DNA from: Labia minor
Lineage: Eukaryota > Arthropoda > Insecta > Dermaptera > Spongiphoridae
Length of the DNA: 64,000 nt
Direction of reading: 5' to 3'
Assembly: GCA_963082975.1 (NCBI GenBank)
Contig: OY720347.1
Span: 47,864,655-47,928,654 of the forward strand
Shown: positions 58,256 through 64,000 of the stretch, piece after piece
Position numbering within the stretch: the stretch's first letter is position 1
Layout of the letters: every line of letters starts with the position of its first letter
Position numbers and translations under genes: made by a program
Notes under the pieces: model-generated
Database searches by the model: none
Seen by the model: the letters and a program-made list of their open reading frames with translations, nothing else
What the model was told of the DNA's origin: nothing

Positions 58256-61200
58256 TCATTTTTCTGTTTTTTTATCTGTCTTTTCTTCTTGGTCTTTATT
58301 AATAAAAAGAAGGGGAATCATTCCAAGTAAACATCCCACTGTCACTCCAATTACTCGTCCCTAAAAATAAAAATAATTAATTTTTAGGAATAGGAAATTT
58401 GAAAAATAATTATAAAATAAATACTAAGTTGGCGCAACGTCGAGTAACTGGCATGTCTAATTGGATCGGAGTCAAGGCAGGAGGCTTCATTCCTACTTTA
58501 TAAACTGCTTTTTCGACGTAAAATGCAGAACCAATTCCACACACATCTGATATAGTATTTCCAAGAGCAGCAGCAGCCATTGTAGACAAGACCATCATAC
58601 TTCCCAGTGTGATTTCTATGTAATCGCCCTATAATTTTTTTTATATATTTTAAATTAAACAATTAATTATTAAGTTATTAAAATAACTTACAGCTATAAT
58701 CATTAAGAAATTATCCAAGAATCCAAATCCAACAAAGGGTAACGCGTTATGGATGACAACTATAAAAACAAACATCAATAATTTAGAGTTACTAATAATA
58801 TCTAAGTAGTTTCGAATAAAAATTAGGGAAAGCATATATTTTTACCATTGATAAGATCCGAAGAATGAGGAGTAGGGGCTGATTCCGCTGCAAAAAAAAT
58901 AAGGTAAACATATTTTTTTATATATAAATTTAATTGATTTTCAAGTAAAAGAGATTAATAAATCATGCAAGAGATATGATATGAATTCAATAAGTCACAT
59001 GCATATATTATACTTTGGAAGGAAAATTTTGCAAAACATTCCCATTTACAATTCTAAATAAAAAAAAATAACACAATAAGCGTTAGTTTTAAAAAGATTA
59101 GTAAAAACATAAAAACAAGCGGAATAGGAGTAAAAATTTTGTTTTATTTTTGTTTTTCTAATACTTTATAAAAGATTATAAAAGATTTTTTACAGTAAAG
59201 ATAAAAAATCAATTTAATAATCATTCCTATAGACCTTTAATTACAAATATTATAAAAAAAAAATAATAAAAGCATCTTCTAATATGCAAGCAAGGTCCAA
59301 TTAGTGATTAAATAAGTGTTTTATCAAAAAACAAACTTAAATGAATGGTAAAAATGATAAAGTTTATTATTAAAATAATCATTTCAAGTTCTAAAATAGG
59401 ATATTTATTTATTTTTTTAAACAAATAAAATTATTTTTTTAAACTAATATGGACCTTTATATACAAGTAAAAAATACAATATTAGACAATAATTACACCA
59501 AGTTTTCCAGTATTTTTTGCTTTCTGATTCGCATCAACACAAGAAGATAGACAGAGAGGCTGAGTGTGAAGAGACAGAAGAAGAATAAAAATCACTGAAG
59601 AAAATTTATGCTGTTAAATATTCATAATTAATCAAATATTATAAATGGCTTGTAATATTTTACAGCATTAAATGAAAAGAAAAAGTGCTTTTTATAATAC
59701 AGTGAGGAAAATGATGAATTAGAAATAATGAGATATGTATAAATAAAGTATTTCAGGCAACACTTCTTACTTTTATTTATCCATTTAGATAATGAGCAGC
59801 ATGAATTTTATAAACAAAGATAATTTTAATTAGATAGAGAAATAAAAATAAATGAATTATTAAAAATTATTGTTTAAAATAAACCGACTTAACTACCTAG
59901 GTACATATATGGGTTTAGACTTATTATCCAAAATAAAAATAAATATAAATTAATGTTTTAAATAAGTGTATTCAGATAATTTTTAAACAATTTGATTATT
60001 AAGAGTTTCAAGTTTATTATCTATTTATAGAAGTTATATTAGTGATTTTTAATATTAGAAAATTAGAAAAAAATAAAATACTTAATTTTTAAAGAAAAAA
60101 ATTTTAATTACCAAACATCCTATTTGAGTTTCGCTGCTTTAACGATTTTAAATACTTATTCTTATCATGTTTTTATATTTAAAATTTATCAAACTTTTAT
60201 TTTTTTATGCAGATATTTAAATGTAAAAATATATTTAAATCTAATTATGAACATGATTAAAAAGTATTAATATTTATAGTTATTTTAAGGAATATTTAAT
60301 TAATAGATAAGATCTAAATTAATGGTTCCATCTTCAATCAAAATGGGATTTCTCTTTTGGGATTGGAAAGGTTTCGAGTCAATTCTGAGAAAAGATACTA
60401 TTTCCTGATCAAGTTATCCATTGAAACCATTATTAAGTGCTATAGTCACTCTAGTTTTCAAAACATGATAATTAATATTATAATATTTTCATATTAATAA
60501 AATATTTTGAGGAATATTTTATGAAATTCGCTTAATTCCCAATTAAAATTAAATGATGATATTCATAAGTGTAAATAACAAAAGGTTAATAAAAATATAT
60601 TTCTAAAAATAAAGACAAAGATAATAATAACAAATAAAGACACAAGACGAATTATTGAATGTTTATAAAATTAAATAAAATAACAAATTAAAAAATGGTT
60701 AAAGATACTAAACTAAAATCCTTAAAGGAGTGACATCAATGCGTACCATACTTTCGCATAAGCCAATCTTCAGGAACAGGACAATAGGATCCTGTGGGAT
60801 CCACATCACCCAGTGTGGGAAGTTTACTTGGTCTTCCAAACTTCGATCTCCATCTCACACCAGCCAATTGACCTGAGATAAAGCCAAACAATCACAAAAA
60901 GCCCTCAAGAATACAAATAGGCCATGGTTAATATAAATTACTTTGTTAGTAATAAAATTAATAAGCAAACCAACTTTAAGGAAATGTTATAAAGTGTTAT
61001 ATATTATAGTATACACATGTTTGAGTGAGTTTTATTATTCAAATTAGATTTATATATTCACATGACATCATGAAATAAATTCTTAAATGAAAAAGCATTT
61101 AGGTGAATATTAAACCAAATTTAAATTTAAACATTAAATACAATATATATGATTATAAAGATAGAAATAAATAACTATTAATAAAAATGTATATTATAGA

Positions 61201-61794
61201 TGATATATACTGAATACACAATTTAATTGAGCAAGATTAACATTTGTATTATAATCCTAATTTTTATTTTATTTTTTTATTTAATACTAATTTTATTCGT
61301 TTTTGTCAACTTTTTAATATATTTCTTCTAAATATTTGTTTGAATATAAATTGTAATCCACTCTAAACTCTAATTCATCGAAGTAGTTAGTAGGATATTT
61401 TTCCAAATTAAAATGGATTAATATTATATATAAAATAATGTTAGATTATTTATCTTATACCTTCATATTCTGCTTTTGTCTTTTCAGATTCAAATTCTTG
61501 AAGAGCCTTATATAAAATTGTTCTTTCTTCATCAGACATTCGTAGAATTAATGATTGCGCTTTTTCTTTATTTAAAGTCTCATTATTTTCTTCATTACTC
61601 ACATGTGTACAAAATAGCAAAGGTAATTGTTGATGTGTAATAAATATCGATGATTTTAATTTAATAGATGAAGATGTTAAGAATAAATAACTATTAGATA
61701 ATGAATGAGAAAAATTCTTTGATAAACATTTCCCTATAAAATTGGTGTTTATATTTATTGTTCTTCTAGAAATAATATTAAATAGTTGAAACAT
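58256..61794 (-). CDS. TMEM65: TMEM65 homologue (mitochondrial inner-membrane protein), 6 exons
   Basis: Exons (minus): 61794-61461, 60872-60747, 58887-58846, 58759-58692, 58628-58425 and 58360-58256, all in phase, giving 292 residues. Residues about 1-75 are Ser/Asn/Lys-rich with few acids, a plausible mitochondrial transit peptide. AQSLILRMSDEERTILYKAL then QEFES matches the conserved pre-membrane helix. Membrane segments are VVIHNALPFVGFGFLDNFLM then IIA (about 167-190), MMVLSTMAAAALGNTISDVC (about 200-220) and GRVIGVTVGCLLGMIPLLFI (about 259-278). The C-terminus is charged (DQEEKTDKKTEK). By family it acts in mitochondrial ion handling and respiration. Exon 2 adds about 40 residues (WRSKFGRPSKLPTLGDVDPT and PVPEDWLMRKY) not present in the human protein as I recall it. 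The human protein is about 240 residues. Confidence 0.92.
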
Positions 61795-62399
61795 ATTTAA
61801 TTTAAAAATTAAATCAATTTAAAGAAAATATAAAATTATATTTGTAATAATTGTTCAAATACATTGAAAGAAATTAAAATTCGAAAAATAAAATATGTCA
61901 ATTATTTAATGAATTTTAAATAAAATATATATAAAGTTTAACTATAAAATATCACTTTGATCACACATTTATTCATTGTTTAATGTCAAATAGGGAAATG
62001 ACACGAGGAGAATGGAATGCCCCAATCCGCCCTCCTTACATATATATCAAATGTCATAATTCTCCTTCAAATTGCTACCAATATTATAAGATAAAATTCA
62101 TTAAAATGATTTTGAAAATAAAAAAAATAATTAAATTAATTTAATTGTATATTTATAAATAAAGTCTAATATAACTAGTATTTAAAAAACAATAAATGGT
62201 AACATTATGGGATAAAAATAACTTGATATTCGCCTTATAGATTTATCCTCAATTTGTAAGAAAACATTTTTTTTTAATATTTCCTGAAGAAATAAGACAT
62301 TATGTTAATATTAAATTATGTATAGACACACATTGGGAGCGATCCAATTTTTTTTTTATTTACCCATGTGTTTTGACAAAAAACTGCTTTTTGCCTTTG

Positions 62400-62803
62400 G
62401 GCTTAAAAAATAGCGCGTCCTTTATCTAAGGTTTCTACTAGGGCAGTTTGACAAGATGTGCGTGAAGTTAGCACCGCCATTTTATAATTCCAGAAAAAAC
62501 GCAATTGTGCTAGGTTGTGCTAAGTTTGTGCTACGTTGTGCCGCAAACGCCAGTCACCCATCTCAAAAAACAAACCGGAAAATCAAAAAAAACCGGTTTT
62601 TTTGCTGGCACCGCCATTTTGTTTTTCCAAAAAAACAAAAATTGTGCTGGATACTATCTTGGCTACTAAACATTGTGCCGCAAACAGAACAACTCTGGCT
62701 CTTTCCGTTTAGGAGAAAAAAAATATCCAAATTTAATATTATAAGACATAGTATTAAAACTCTTATAATTTTTTCAGAGAGAGAGATAAACAAATTATGC
62801 GAG
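62400..62803. repeat. GTTGTGC-rich region leading into the satellite
   Basis: Irregular repeats of the 'ttgtgct' motif with 'caccgccattttg', repeated around 62475 and 62610, and 'accggtttttttgctggcac'. An open frame of 118 codons (62456-62812) crosses it but follows the repeat and has no family features, so I do not call a gene. Part of it may be the edge of the mobile or satellite unit. Confidence 0.5.
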
Positions 62804-64000
62804 TTGTGCTAAGTTGTGCTGGTTGAATACAACAAAGTATCATTCATTAATAAAATAAATGTTGCATAGCTTGCGAAAAAAATGGCAAAAAGTAAGATAG
62901 CAAAAACTGAAAATTTACATTTTTGAATTTTCGAAAGTTGTGCTGAATTGTGCTAGTCGAGCACAACAACTTTCCCTAATGGCACAATTTCGTCAGATCA
63001 AAACTGTCCATGGTACAGGCCAAAATAGCTTTAGGTTTGCCCGCTAATCATTATTTCGATCTTTAATTGCATTTTAATCTCGAACCATTACAGAAATCCA
63101 AATTCTGCGGGTTGTGCTAAGTTGTGCTGGTTGAATACAACAAAGTATCATTCATTAATAAAATAAAAATTGCGTAGCTTGCCAAAAAAATGGCAAAAAG
63201 TCACGTAGCAAAAACTGAAATTTTACATTTTTGAATTTTCGATAGTTGTGCTGAATTGTGCTAGTCGAGCACAACAACTTTCCCTAATGGCACAATTTCG
63301 TCAGATCAAAACTGTCCATGGTACAGGCCAAAATAGCTTTAGGTTTGCCCGGTAATCATTATTTCGATCTTTAATTGCATTTTAATCTCGAACCATTACA
63401 GAAATCCAAATTCTGCGGGTTGTGCTAAGTTGTGCTGGTTGAATACAACAAAGTATCATTCATTAATAAAATAAAAGTTACGTAGCTTACCAAAAAAAAT
63501 GGCAAAAATTAAAATAGAAAATCCGAAATTTTACATTTTTGAATTTTCGAAAGTTGTGCTGAATTGTGCTAGTCGAGTACAACAACTTTCCCTAATGGCA
63601 CAATTTCGTCAGATCAAAACTGTCCATGGTACAGGCCAAAATAGCTTTAGGTTTGCCCGCTAATCATTATTTCGATCTTTAATTGCATTTTAATCTCGAA
63701 CCATTACAGAAATCCAAATTCTGCGGGTTGTGCTAAGTTGTGCTGGTTGAATACAACAAAGTATCATTCATTAATAAAATAAAAATTGCGTAGCTTGCCA
63801 AAAAAATGGCAAAAAGTCACGTAGCAAAAACTGAAATTTTACATTTTTGAATTTTCGAAAGTTGTGCTGAATTGTGCTAGTCGAGTACAACAACTTTCCC
63901 TAATGGCACAATTTCGTCAGATCAAAACTGTCCATGGTACAGGCCAAAATAGCTTTAGGTTTGCCCGGTAATCATTATTTCGATCTTTAATTGCATTTTA
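62804..64000. repeat. 308-bp tandem satellite, about 3.9 units, running off the window
   Basis: Units start with GTTGTGCTAAGTTGTGCTGG at 62804, 63111, 63419 and 63727, so the period is 307-308 bp. Each unit holds an internal inverted repeat (GAAAGTTGTGCT ... AGCACAACAACTTTC), a gcc...aaaaaa...tggc block and 'actgtccatggtacaggcca'. Units 1 and 3 read cccgctaat; units 2 and 4 read cccggtaat and share a variable block (cttgccaaaaaaatggc...gtcacgtagc). This suggests a two-unit higher-order repeat. A small relative is at 5512-5580. Confidence 0.93.

Noticed and set aside
62456..62812. 118-codon frame near the satellite
   Set aside because: It follows GTTGTGC repeat sequence, has no family features, and is also partly open on the other strand.
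1..64000. CRISPR arrays, bacterial operons, rRNA genes
   Set aside because: Nothing of the kind is present. The DNA is eukaryotic, with introns and transposons.

Overview
The window is very AT-rich eukaryotic DNA. It has spliced genes with GT-AG introns, dense transposon remnants, microsatellites and a satellite array. The gene set (an IPP-type BTB-kelch protein, CNPPD1, TMEM65) and the mobile elements (hAT, mariner, Helitron, tRNA-derived SINEs, LINE tails) fit an invertebrate animal, most likely an arthropod. The species cannot be named from the sequence.

Layout. From 1 to 30 kb lie large introns and exons of one plus-strand gene that I do not recognise: a damaged exon at 974-1168, exons at 17871-18046, 25014-25316 and 29381-29888, then a polyadenylation signal at 29904. 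The introns are packed with transposons: a hAT non-autonomous element carrying a nested SINE, a LINE tail, an intact autonomous hAT (7961-11257, transposase 619 aa), a perfect 111-bp-armed hairpin, and copies of three dispersed families called R1, R2 and R3 here. From 30 to 46 kb is mostly a transposon graveyard: three hAT elements (two with 8-bp target duplications), two damaged mariners (one with intact ends and TA duplication), two Helitron ends, and more R1 and R2 copies. A small possible multi-exon 3' gene end (39154-41679) and a broken small ORF (40759-40953) lie among them. From 47 to 62 kb is the gene-dense part: IPP (minus, 8 exons), a promoter-like YY1/ETS site, CNPPD1 (plus, 6 exons) and TMEM65 (minus, 6 exons). 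From about 62.4 kb to the end is a GTTGTGC-rich region that becomes a 308-bp tandem satellite running off the window.

The three recognised genes are housekeeping-type and do not form a pathway. IPP is a BTB-kelch protein, by family a Cullin-3 adaptor or actin binder. CNPPD1 is a cyclin-fold membrane protein. TMEM65 is a mitochondrial inner-membrane protein. IPP and CNPPD1 are divergently arranged with about 1.8 kb between their start codons. Their exon phases were checked by hand and close exactly: 580, 391 and 292 codons plus stop.

The most notable non-gene signals are the perfect long hairpin at 15728-15970, the satellite with an alternating (dimeric) unit pattern, and two non-autonomous families. 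The latter two (R1, R2) have subterminal inverted repeats, a terminal hairpin, a microsatellite core and one shared internal block. R1 also occurs as roughly 31-nt 'stubs' with the same boundary at two sites.
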